A program made the translations under genes and the position numbers. The notes beneath the pieces were generated by a model that saw only the letters and a list, made by a program, of their open reading frames with translations, ran no database searches and was not told where the DNA came from. Source: Deinococcales bacterium (GTDB taxonomy: Bacteria; Deinococcota; Deinococci; Deinococcales; JAAFIG01). Taken from it: a stretch of 64,000 nucleotides of DNA. The stretch's first letter is position 1, and each line of letters opens with the position of its first letter. The stretch is taken from positions 13,765 to 77,764 of the forward strand of contig JAAFIG010000022.1 of the NCBI GenBank assembly GCA_013298595.1, read 5' to 3'. Shown one piece after another: positions 53,633-61,409 of the stretch.

Positions 53633-53712
53633 AAATAATCCCTCGGTACATCATTGCATGGTTATTAAGGTTTGTTGACTACACAAAACCATAAACGCCA
53701 TTAGCGAATTGA

Positions 53713-54093
53713 TTAAACTTCCTGCCATACAACGATTTCCTCGAGTGCAATATGCGTGCGCGGTTGCGGATTGGCTTTTGGGTAGCCCATAAAGTAAAAA
53801 CCAAGCAATTTATTCGGTGCTGCCCAACCAAAATGCTTGGCGAGTTCTGGGTGTGTCCAAACTGCCCCACTTTTCCAGAGCGCTCCTAAACCTTGGGCTT
53901 GTGCCATCAGGTGAATGTTCTGGGCTGCCATGCTGACGGCTGCGAGTTCTTCCCACTCGGGCATGGGTTTTTCTTGGCGCGGGGTAAATCCAATGGCAAT
54001 CCAAACGGGTGCATTGAGAATCAGGTTTCGGATGGCTTCAAGACTTTTTTCGGTTGGGTTTTGATGAATCAAAGGCACAACGTTGGCAAAAAC
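53713..54093 (-). pseudogene. nitroreductase family gene lacking its N-terminal part
   Basis: The frame is open from a stop at 54094-54096 to 53713. It encodes about 125 residues matching the C-terminal two thirds of FMN-dependent nitroreductases: IRNLILNAPVWIAIGFTP, WEELAAVSMAAQNIHLMAQAQGLGALW, LLGFYFMGYPK and the final strand. The R-R-S-I-R-x-F and FMN-phosphate-binding N-terminus (about 60 residues) is absent; a GTG at 54078 would start a 121-residue product. The break lies only 50 bases from the start of the methyltransferase gene on the other strand, so replacement of the N-terminus by that gene is likely. Confidence 0.75.
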
Positions 54094-54130
54094 CTATTTG
54101 GCTTTCCAATGCTTTATGAAGTAATAATGG

Positions 54131-54136
54131 TAACAT
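54131..54136 (+). promoter_or_regulatory. -10 box of the DNA methyltransferase gene
   Basis: TAACAT ends six bases before ATG 54143: leaderless start. Confidence 0.5.
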
Positions 54137-54142
54137 TCTGTT

Positions 54143-55273
54143 ATGCCCGAAGTTGTATTGCCTTTATTCCCAGATTTTCAGCTTTCAAATGCCACGCATT
54201 TCCGATTTGCTGATATTTTCGCTGGCATTGGCGGAATGCGCTTGGGTTTTGAAGCGACTGGTGGGCAATGCGTTTTTTCATCAGAATGGGATGTATATTC
54301 CCAAAAAACCTATTTTGCCAATCATAGTGATTACCCCAAAGGCGACATCACCCAAATTCCCTCGAGTGAAATCCCAGATTTTGATGTGTTACTGGCAGGT
54401 TTTCCATGCCAACCATTTAGCAGCATTGGTTTACGCCAAGGCTTTTTACACCAAACCCAAGGCACATTGTTTTACGAAATTGCCCGTATTCTCAAAGATA
54501 AAAAACCACTTGCATTCTTGCTCGAGAATGTCAAAGGTTTACTCAGCCACAATAACGGCGAAACCATGCAAATTATTCTCGAGACACTCAGCGAATTGGG
54601 TTACACCGTGCAACACCAAGTGCTGGATGCCTCGGAATTTGGCGTACCCCAAAAACGCGAACGCATTTACATTGTCGGCTATAGAACAACAGCTTTCCTC
54701 GAGAAACCACAATTTAGCTTTCCCAAAGCCACAAAAACCGATGTCTACATTGGGCAATTTATTGAATCCAATGTGACAGGTTACGAAATTTCCGAGCATT
54801 TACAAAAAACCTATATCTTCAAAAAAGACGATGGCAAACCCGCCATTGTTTCACCAGACTCGAGCATCCAAATCAAAACCCAAGTGGCTTCGTATCATAA
54901 AATTCAACGCTTAACTGGCACTTTTGTACGCGATAGCAAAACAGGTTTACGATTACTAACCGAAAACGAATGCAAAGCCATCATGGGATTCCCAAAGCAT
55001 TTTGTATTCCCAGTCTCGAGAACCCAAATGTACCGACAGATTGGGAATTCGGTAGCTGTACCCGTGATTATAGAAATTGCTCAAGCTACGCGAAAACAGA
55101 TTATTGGAAAAAACGTGAACAAAAAATTATTGATAGAAAGGGCAAACACGAGGTTTGCCCCTACGAAAACACAATCCAAAAAAGAATTTTTACATGTAGG
55201 GGCGATGCTTGTCATCGCCCTGCTTTTACATCCAATGCAATGGTCTACCCTTGCCCACGCGGTACTCGCATGA
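54143..55273 (+). CDS. solitary C5-cytosine DNA methyltransferase
   Basis: 376 residues. Motifs in order: I FADIFAGIGGMRLGFEATGG, IV AGFPCQPFSSIGLRQG with the catalytic Cys, VI FLLENVKGLLSHNNG, VIII QKRERIYIVGYR, a target-recognition region of about 90 residues, then IX/X RLLTENECKAIMGFPKHF and YRQIGNSVAVPVI. No restriction endonuclease gene is adjacent. The specificity cannot be read. The last 45 or so residues (from about 332) are not family sequence: they are encoded by two hairpin repeats at 55140 and 55196. The stop overlaps the next start (ATGA, 55270-55273). CTCGAG density in the gene is like that of residents. Confidence 0.93.
   Translation: MPEVVLPLFPDFQLSNATHFRFADIFAGIGGMRLGFEATGGQCVFSSEWDVYSQKTYFANHSDYPKGDITQIPSSEIPDFDVLLAGFPCQPFSSIGLRQGFLHQTQGTLFYEIARILKDKKPLAFLLENVKGLLSHNNGETMQIILETLSELGYTVQHQVLDASEFGVPQKRERIYIVGYRTTAFLEKPQFSFPKATKTDVYIGQFIESNVTGYEISEHLQKTYIFKKDDGKPAIVSPDSSIQIKTQVASYHKIQRLTGTFVRDSKTGLRLLTENECKAIMGFPKHFVFPVSRTQMYRQIGNSVAVPVIIEIAQATRKQIIGKNVNKKLLIERANTRFAPTKTQSKKEFLHVGAMLVIALLLHPMQWSTLAHAVLA
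55140..55164. repeat. dispersed hairpin repeat, reverse orientation
   Basis: GGGCAAAC - ACGAG - GTTTGCCC then CTAC. Read on the minus strand it begins GTAGGGGCAAACCTCGTG, matching the design of the copy at 32298. It lies inside the 3' end of the methyltransferase frame. Confidence 0.85.
55196..55220. repeat. dispersed hairpin repeat
   Basis: GTAG then GGGCGATG - CTTGT - CATCGCCC, eight perfect pairs. Second copy within the methyltransferase frame, in opposite orientation to the one at 55140, so the two enclose 31 bases between them. Confidence 0.85.
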
Positions 55274-56481
55274 ATCCGATTCTTTCTAAACCCCAAACCC
55301 TCGAGTTATTCGCTGCGCCGGGTTGTCTCGAGGAAGCTTCGCTCGAAGTTGAAGCCATTGTTGCCAATCCGTGGAAGCCTTTAAAATTTGCCCCGCGTGT
55401 TGAATTACAAAAAGGTTTTGTGCGGGTGAAAAATGCCTCATGGGATTTTGCTTGTGAGCTGGCGGCGAGGTGCAGCACGTTGCACGATGTGCGCTTGATG
55501 TTTCCTGCGGCTCGAGTACATGGTTGGAATGATTTACCTCGGGTTTTGCAGCGCTTACCGTGGGGGGTGTTGCTGCCCGAATTTGAACCGCTCGAGTTTC
55601 GTTGTGAGGCGTTTGCAGGTGTGATGCCACACGCGGCTCGAATGACTAAAATTGCCGAGGAATTATTTGTTGAAAATGGTTTTGTGCTGTCTGCCGATGA
55701 ACCGCATACCAAAATTTATCTAACCTCGAGTGGCGATTACTTACGAGTCGCGGTGAGTCTTGGCAACGATGCTTTGCATAAACGCGGTTGGCGTGCCAGC
55801 ACTGGCACGCTGGCAACGCTGCGTGAAGATATTGCTAGTGCGGCATTGCAACGCTTAGCCGCGTTTGAACCTCGAGTCCGTGAAACAACGCAAATTGCTG
55901 TGCCTTTCGCAGGCAGTGGCACTTTGGGTATCGAAGCGTGGCATAGTTTATTTGGATTACCACCAAGTATTTGGGCAGCTGAACGCCCGTGGCATCGTCT
56001 GAGCATGCCGAGCGCTGCAACCCTCGAGTGGTGGCAGAAACGCAGTCGTAAAGCTGCCGATGCTACTAACTTGCCCGAAATTGTTTTTCTGGAAAATAAT
56101 GCCGAGCAAATTAAAGAACTCGAGCGCAACACAAAAAAAGTTCGGAGTATCCTCGAGTCGGCTCAGATTTCGGTGATTCATGCCGATGCGTTTAGTACCA
56201 ATTTTCTGGCTCGAGATGGCATTGTTTTGCTGCCATTACACCCGCCGTATGGGTTGCGTTTAGATACCCAAGAAGAAAACCCCGAAACCTTATTTGCTCG
56301 GCTTGGAAAAAGTGTTCAAGCATGGCAACTCGAGTCAAACATCATTGGTTTTTGTTTGTGCCCTAGCGAAGCAGCATGGCGAGCATTCAAGAATACTCTC
56401 GAGGGAATGCGGGTACAAACCACGCATTTAACCCAAGGTGGATTGGATATTCGCTTGTGCTGTTTTACAAACTTAGTCTAA
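55270..56481 (+). CDS. THUMP/RlmL-type class I SAM-dependent RNA methyltransferase
   Basis: 403 residues from ATG 55270 (MNPILSKPQTLELFAAPGCLE). The N-terminal part is THUMP-like; the SAM-binding motif is IAVPFAGSGTLGIEAWHS at about residue 215, preceded by KRGWRASTGTLATLREDIA, the equivalent of the H-RGYR and AP-RE-LAA motifs of RlmL/TrmN. The catalytic NPPY appears as LHPPYGLRL, with His in place of Asn, which is unusual for a guanine-N2 methyltransferase. Acts on rRNA or tRNA. Translationally coupled to the DNA methyltransferase. Confidence 0.8.
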   Translation: MNPILSKPQTLELFAAPGCLEEASLEVEAIVANPWKPLKFAPRVELQKGFVRVKNASWDFACELAARCSTLHDVRLMFPAARVHGWNDLPRVLQRLPWGVLLPEFEPLEFRCEAFAGVMPHAARMTKIAEELFVENGFVLSADEPHTKIYLTSSGDYLRVAVSLGNDALHKRGWRASTGTLATLREDIASAALQRLAAFEPRVRETTQIAVPFAGSGTLGIEAWHSLFGLPPSIWAAERPWHRLSMPSAATLEWWQKRSRKAADATNLPEIVFLENNAEQIKELERNTKKVRSILESAQISVIHADAFSTNFLARDGIVLLPLHPPYGLRLDTQEENPETLFARLGKSVQAWQLESNIIGFCLCPSEAAWRAFKNTLEGMRVQTTHLTQGGLDIRLCCFTNLV

Positions 56482-56548
56482 GAATCTACCTTCTTCTTGT
56501 ATCAGAAATCACAATAAACTTGAGTCTACTTGTGTTAGATTATGCAAC

Positions 56549-56794
56549 ATGGAACAGAACTTCTCGGAGATTATGAAACAACTCAAAGCCCAACATGCCG
56601 AAAACCTGCAACAAATGCCATTGCCACCCGGAGTAGAAGACTTCCTCAAAGCCAAAATCCTCGAGCAGGATGTGGAAACAGTAACATTTATGCTTAAACT
56701 TGCATGGGTTTTTGGAGCACAAGCAGGGCAGCAAGCTGTGGCTCAAGCGCAAGTGCTCGAGACTCAACCTCGTAAAAAGCGTATTGAAGCGTAA
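56549..56794 (+). CDS. small hypothetical protein, 81 aa
   Basis: Helical, Gln- and Ala-rich: NFSEIMKQLKAQHAENLQQM, then VEDFLKAKILEQDVETVTFM and AQAGQQAVAQAQV, with a basic end (RKKRIEA). TAGATT (56536-56541) ends seven bases before ATG 56549. No family recognised. Followed by a terminator. Confidence 0.6.
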   Translation: MEQNFSEIMKQLKAQHAENLQQMPLPPGVEDFLKAKILEQDVETVTFMLKLAWVFGAQAGQQAVAQAQVLETQPRKKRIEA

Positions 56795-56824
56795 ACTCGA
56801 GTAGAACAACAGGATAAAAAATAA

Positions 56825-56854
56825 GAAGTGCTCGAGGTATTCCCTCGAGCACTT
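56825..56854. terminator. terminator whose stem is built from two CTCGAG sites
   Basis: GAAGTGCTCGAGG (56825-56837) and CCTCGAGCACTTC (56842-56854) pair perfectly over 13 bases around TATT. On the minus strand TTATTTTTTA follows, serving the nuclease gene that ends at 56871; on the + strand it follows the small gene at 56549. Confidence 0.85.
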
Positions 56855-56870
56855 CTTTGCTGGTAAAAGT

Positions 56871-59800
56871 TTATGGATTGATCGTTCCTGGAGTTAATGT
56901 TGTTACTAATGTCCAATCAGTATTTGCATTATTGGTATCCAAACCGACAGATGAACGAGCTAATGCACTATTTCCTACTCCTGAATCTAAAGCTACTAGA
57001 GCTGTACCCTCAACCAAGTTTACAGTGCCCAAAAAACCTGTGATTACTGCGGCTGTCACACTACCTTCATAACTGAGCGCATCTAATACTGTAAGTGCAA
57101 CTGTATCAATCAGGGCAATTCCATCTGGAGCACCGTTTTGAATTCGGTCGGTTTGCACGGCTCCTGCAAATCGGATAACCCCAGCCGAAACGGGAACAGT
57201 TACATTAGTAGAAGCTACGACGAGATAACCACCTGCTGGAATGCTTGAAACACTTCCTAAGCTGACTCTCAAGTATTCCGCATTGCCGTTACCATTAATA
57301 AAAACAAGTGCCAAATTTGCAGTTGAAATAGCAGAACTTGTAGGATTAAAAATCTCAACGTATTCAGTCGAATCTGGATTAACACTTTGGTCATAATCAA
57401 CTTCGTTAATAACTAAGCCACTCGCTGCGACACTTGCAGTAACCGTAATTGCACTCGAGGCACTTAATGCACCTGAAGTTGCTGTGATGTTAATTGGTCC
57501 GCCAGCTGCTACTCCTGTCACAACACCACTCAGAGTATTAACCGAAGCAATGTTTGTATCGGCACTACTCCAAGAAACAGCGGCGCTTGGTACGCAACCA
57601 CTTGGTGTGAGAGTAGCAGTTAGGTTTTGTGTTCCAGCCACAGCAATACTGGCAGATGTCGGGGTCACACTAATGCCTGTGCAAGGTTGTGCCACGACAA
57701 TGTTTAATGTGTTACTCGAGATAACGGTTGCATTGCTTGTACCTTTAACAGTTAAAGTGTAATTGCCTGCGGCGACGGTGGTGTCCACATTCAAATTCAA
57801 TGTACTTGTACCAGTCGAGTTTGGATTATTGGTAAATGAAGTGGCTGTAATTCCTGCGTTGGTTGGGCTAACCTCGAGACTAAGTGTAATCGGGTCTGGG
57901 AAGCTGGTTCGGTTGATGGTGATGGTACTTGTAGCTGTACCAGCTGTTCCGCTGACGTAGTTGCTGTTGCTCAGTGCTGCTGCGTTAATTGAAAATGTGG
58001 GTGTTACTGGGGCGGTTAAGTTCATTTCAACCACAACAGGGTCGTGGTCACTCGAGCGGAATGGGTTAGCGGCGTATAAACCTGTTACTTGACCAGCGGA
58101 TTTGAATTCCACATTGTAATCAAGAATGTTTGGTTCGTCGCTGTTGATGTGTAATTTGCTTGCGCTAGTAACTTGTGTGTTCAAAGTGGTGTTGGTTAAA
58201 GCATGATCTAATGAACCCCAAGTTCCATCAAAGACATAGGAGTAACTGCTGTTGGCGCTGACATTAGAGTACCCAGCTGTTTCGAGTGTGGTCATTGGGT
58301 CTTCTTCGGCGTAAGCGTTGAAATCTCCCATCAGGATGAAGTCTGGGTCTGTGGTTGCTGTTGGGTTAGTGGCTAACCAATTTTTGAGGTCGTTGGCGTT
58401 ACGAACTCGAGTTCCGTTTGATAATCCTTGTCCATCACTACTATCAGCGTCGCCGATGCCGCCAGCACTCGAGCTTTTGGATTTGAAGTGATTCATTACG
58501 GCAGTAAATGTTGCACCGTTACTGATTTGTTGGAATGTTGCAGCGACAGGGCTTCGAGCTTGGGTAAATGAGGTGTAGACGGTTGTGTCTGGGCTGGCAA
58601 TACTAAGTAAATTCACTCGAGCTGGTTTGTAAATAAAATCTACTTTGATGGCATCGCACCCGTAGCCATTGCTTGGGGCGGTGGCAGCTGCGAATGTGCC
58701 AGCACCTGCGATGCTGTTTAATCCGCTGATTAAATCGTTAATGGCTGTAGTACCATTGTTTTGCATTTCGATAACACCAAGGACATCTGGGTTGATACCA
58801 AGTATGGCTTGCACAATTTTATCTTTTTGACGGGTGAATTCGGCAGCTGTGTTTGCTCCGCGTGGGTCTTGGGAGTTACCACAAGAATTTGTAAAATTAT
58901 CAGCTGGATTATCTGGTGAGTCATTAGGTAGGGTGTTTAAGTCCACAAAGAAGTTGAGCACATTAAAACTAGCGATTCTCAAACCTGTTAGATCTGCTAA
59001 TGGCAAACTTGGTTGGATGTTGGTCGCAGAAAAATTTGCGACAATTGTTGGTTGCAAACGGTATGTGTTATTTGCTGAATCTGCACTACTGGAATTGAGG
59101 CGTTGCTCGAGAATCCCTGTGAGATTAATCGCAGTATCTCCGCCGCGTAAGGTGTTTGCTGCGCTGAGTGGGTTTCCACCTCGAGCTAAAACGATTGGGT
59201 CGGCATTTTGATTTGTTTGTGCGTCATCAATGACTAAGCGGCGTTTACCAAGTTCGGCTAAGTGAGCTGCATACCCAGAAACACTTGGAGCATTGTTTTG
59301 AGTGAATTGATCTAAGCGATTGTCTGTACCAGTAATTTCGCCATTGCCACTCGAGGAAACAGTGATTTGTCCGAAACGTCCGAGTAAGAAGTGTTCGGAA
59401 ACTGTCATGGTTTGAGGAATTGTGACGAGCATATTCTCGAATTTCTCGAGGTCGTTTTGTCCGTTTGGCAGTGGAAAATTGAGGGTGGTTGGTGTTACAG
59501 CCACACCTGTTTGGCATTCTGTGAAACTGGTTATGGTACTGAGTTGGGTTTGGGTAATATTTGTTGGGTCGGCTGCATTGGTGCGTTTAAATTCTGCAAC
59601 TGTACCTGTGACTCGCACGTAGTCTCCAACGTCAGCAGTGTTGATTGAGTTAAAAATATACAAACCTTCTGAGGTATTTGAGTTGCCATCAGGGTTGCTG
59701 CTTTGTATGTAGTAACCACCTAAAGCTGGTGCTACTCCTTGAAAATCAGCTACAACCACGCCTTCGGTAGTAACAACTGCTCCTGTTTGGCTACTTTGTA

Positions 59801-60764
59801 CGTTTGCACCTTGAATCTCTGCAATGGTTAAGTAATTTGAGGGTGGGGCACCACAAGCATTATTAAATGGTTTGAGTAAATAAGTTGGATTGGTACTAAT
59901 CGCTGCGTTTGCCAATGGAATTTGTGTACCACCATATGTGGATGTTACACCACCCAGTACCACTTGATTAGCGGTTAATGCACTGGCTCGAGCATTGGCA
60001 TCGCTATCTGTTTCTTCTGGGCTACGGGTGACTCGAGGTGTTGTTTCATTTGCCAGTAAGAATGTTGCCACAAAGCTGTATGGATTGCTGCTGTTGCTAA
60101 GTCCACCAATCGGGAATTTATAAGCAGCAGTCACACGCCCTTTTGCTCCCGAAGCAATGGTGCGTCCACCTGTGGGATTACCCAGATTATCGATGGCTCT
60201 GGCGACAAAACCATACTCGAGGACTGTGTCGGGGGTTGCGAGAATACTTGGCGTAGAAGCAGTTTCGGCAGTGCTTGCTTCGGTTGTACTAAAAACTTGT
60301 AAATCTTCTCGGGTGGCAAGGATGGTGCTTGAACCCGCACTGCCTGTTGTGCCGTGGGTTGGTAGTAAGCTTTGGGCACTGGTGGCTATACTGCTGCCAC
60401 CGAAGTTAACCAAGTTTTTAATGGCTGTTCCACCTGCGTTGTTAGTTGCTTGGTTATAAGCATAAAAAGTTAAGTTATCAAAGGTCGAACCGCTTGCATT
60501 GGTAAATTCGTAGGTGGCGTACACATAACGGTTTGTGCCGTCGTCGGTGGCTTGTCCCGCAACTTTTGTTAAGCCACTAATAACATTATCGGCTAGTACT
60601 GTTTGTGGGCGAATGTTCAGGCTTTGTCCGTTAATTCCAACTTCAAATGCCAGTTCGACTGTGCCTATCGCTTTGATAGTCGGTTTTTGTTGTGGAGCTT
60701 GTTGGGTACAAGCGGCTAAAACGGCTGTGCCAAGCACAGCTGTTATCACTCGAGTGAAGTTCAT
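56871..60764 (-). CDS. ExeM/NucH-type secreted nuclease lipoprotein with Big2 and lamin-tail domains
   Basis: 1297 residues. A lipoprotein signal (VLGTAVLAAC, Cys about 19) directs export. After about 300 residues of uncharacterised beta-rich sequence comes an OB-like NucH segment (YLTIAEIQGANVQSSQTGAV), then the endonuclease/exonuclease/phosphatase domain at about 590-915: LRIASFNVLNFF, VLGVIEMQNNG, VMNHFKSKSS, FILMGDFNAYAEEDP, SLDHAL, SSDHDPVVVEM. A Big2 domain (about 1025-1105) and a lamin-tail domain (about 1113-1295, LVINEVDYDQSVNPDSTEYV) end the protein. It probably degrades extracellular DNA for nutrients or matrix turnover. CTCGAG density is about half that of neighbours. ATGA overlap with a small upstream gene. 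Confidence 0.93.
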   Translation of the reverse strand: MNFTRVITAVLGTAVLAACTQQAPQQKPTIKAIGTVELAFEVGINGQSLNIRPQTVLADNVISGLTKVAGQATDDGTNRYVYATYEFTNASGSTFDNLTFYAYNQATNNAGGTAIKNLVNFGGSSIATSAQSLLPTHGTTGSAGSSTILATREDLQVFSTTEASTAETASTPSILATPDTVLEYGFVARAIDNLGNPTGGRTIASGAKGRVTAAYKFPIGGLSNSSNPYSFVATFLLANETTPRVTRSPEETDSDANARASALTANQVVLGGVTSTYGGTQIPLANAAISTNPTYLLKPFNNACGAPPSNYLTIAEIQGANVQSSQTGAVVTTEGVVVADFQGVAPALGGYYIQSSNPDGNSNTSEGLYIFNSINTADVGDYVRVTGTVAEFKRTNAADPTNITQTQLSTITSFTECQTGVAVTPTTLNFPLPNGQNDLEKFENMLVTIPQTMTVSEHFLLGRFGQITVSSSGNGEITGTDNRLDQFTQNNAPSVSGYAAHLAELGKRRLVIDDAQTNQNADPIVLARGGNPLSAANTLRGGDTAINLTGILEQRLNSSSADSANNTYRLQPTIVANFSATNIQPSLPLADLTGLRIASFNVLNFFVDLNTLPNDSPDNPADNFTNSCGNSQDPRGANTAAEFTRQKDKIVQAILGINPDVLGVIEMQNNGTTAINDLISGLNSIAGAGTFAAATAPSNGYGCDAIKVDFIYKPARVNLLSIASPDTTVYTSFTQARSPVAATFQQISNGATFTAVMNHFKSKSSSAGGIGDADSSDGQGLSNGTRVRNANDLKNWLATNPTATTDPDFILMGDFNAYAEEDPMTTLETAGYSNVSANSSYSYVFDGTWGSLDHALTNTTLNTQVTSASKLHINSDEPNILDYNVEFKSAGQVTGLYAANPFRSSDHDPVVVEMNLTAPVTPTFSINAAALSNSNYVSGTAGTATSTITINRTSFPDPITLSLEVSPTNAGITATSFTNNPNSTGTSTLNLNVDTTVAAGNYTLTVKGTSNATVISSNTLNIVVAQPCTGISVTPTSASIAVAGTQNLTATLTPSGCVPSAAVSWSSADTNIASVNTLSGVVTGVAAGGPINITATSGALSASSAITVTASVAASGLVINEVDYDQSVNPDSTEYVEIFNPTSSAISTANLALVFINGNGNAEYLRVSLGSVSSIPAGGYLVVASTNVTVPVSAGVIRFAGAVQTDRIQNGAPDGIALIDTVALTVLDALSYEGSVTAAVITGFLGTVNLVEGTALVALDSGVGNSALARSSVGLDTNNANTDWTLVTTLTPGTINP

Positions 60765-60922
60765 TGGTTTTCCTCCAATGGATTGCCCAATGTGCCAATC
60801 GGTAAACTGATCCCTGTACTTTGTACCCAGTGCTGATGTTGCTCCAGTTTGGGTGTGGTGTAAGGGGGTTTACTTGCAGTTTCTTGTGGCACAGGGTTGA
60901 CTGTGCTGGTTATATTTTGCAT
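60761..60922 (-). CDS. 53-residue peptide gene coupled to the nuclease; leader resembles lasso-peptide precursors
   Basis: ATG 60922 has AAGGAG five bases ahead; the stop TGA overlaps the nuclease ATG (60761-60764). The peptide has no signal sequence: it runs MQNITSTVNPVPQE, then PYTTPKLEQHQHW, then STGISLPIGTLGNP and LEENQ. The Y-x-x-P-x-L spacing followed by H and a T-G is the recognition pattern of lasso-type RiPP leader peptides. No cyclase or leader peptidase gene is in the window. It may be a RiPP-like precursor, a translational-coupling leader, or a small chaperone-type partner of the nuclease. Confidence 0.65.
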   Translation of the reverse strand: MQNITSTVNPVPQETASKPPYTTPKLEQHQHWVQSTGISLPIGTLGNPLEENQ

Positions 60923-61071
60923 TTTTCTCCTTGTGGTTTTTCCCGCTTGTTAGGGTATACAAAATTTGTGTCAGGTTTCATTCAGTTTTTCACAGTCATG
61001 TGTTACTTTTGTGGTTTCAAGTGTTGCATTGTTGTTTCAGACTCGAGAAACAAATATAGATTTGAATAACG

Positions 61072-61077
61072 TAGAAT
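61072..61077 (+). promoter_or_regulatory. -10 box of the DUF1653 gene
   Basis: TAGAAT ends six bases before ATG 61084. Leaderless start. Confidence 0.5.
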
Positions 61078-61083
61078 CTTGGT

Positions 61084-61335
61084 ATGAATTACCCAGTATC
61101 TGGTGTTTACGAACACCATAAAAGTACGCCAGAAGCTCGTAAGTATTATCAGGTGCTTGGTTGTGCTAAGCATACCGAAACTGATGAGGTTTTGGTCGTT
61201 TACATTCCGTTGTATGTTATTCCCGAACACACAGGTTTACGTTTACAAGTCCGCCCTGTTGCTATGTTTATGGAATCGGTTGAAAAAAATGGTGTGCTTG
61301 TGCCTCGGTTTAAGTACATTGGGGCGGAATTATAA
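61084..61335 (+). CDS. DUF1653 family protein
   Basis: 83 residues: GVYEHHKSTPEARKYYQVLG, CAKHTETDEVLVVYIPLY, LQVRPVAMFMESVEKNGVLV and PRFKYIG match DUF1653, a compact SH3-like beta barrel of unknown function. Slightly longer N-terminus than usual. Stands alone. Confidence 0.85.
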   Translation: MNYPVSGVYEHHKSTPEARKYYQVLGCAKHTETDEVLVVYIPLYVIPEHTGLRLQVRPVAMFMESVEKNGVLVPRFKYIGAEL

Positions 61336-61374
61336 GGCTGTTTTGCACTGAGTGCATTTCAGCTCAATTCGCGG

Positions 61375-61380
61375 TAAACT
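61375..61380 (+). promoter_or_regulatory. -10 box upstream of the gene at 61410
   Basis: TAAACT followed 30 bases later by ATG with AAGGAG in between: a leadered start, in contrast with most genes here. A 13-base palindrome TGCACTGAGTGCA (61344-61356) lies at the -35 side and could be an operator. Confidence 0.4.
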
Positions 61381-61409
61381 AAAAGTATGCACCAAGGAGA
61401 ACAATCCCC

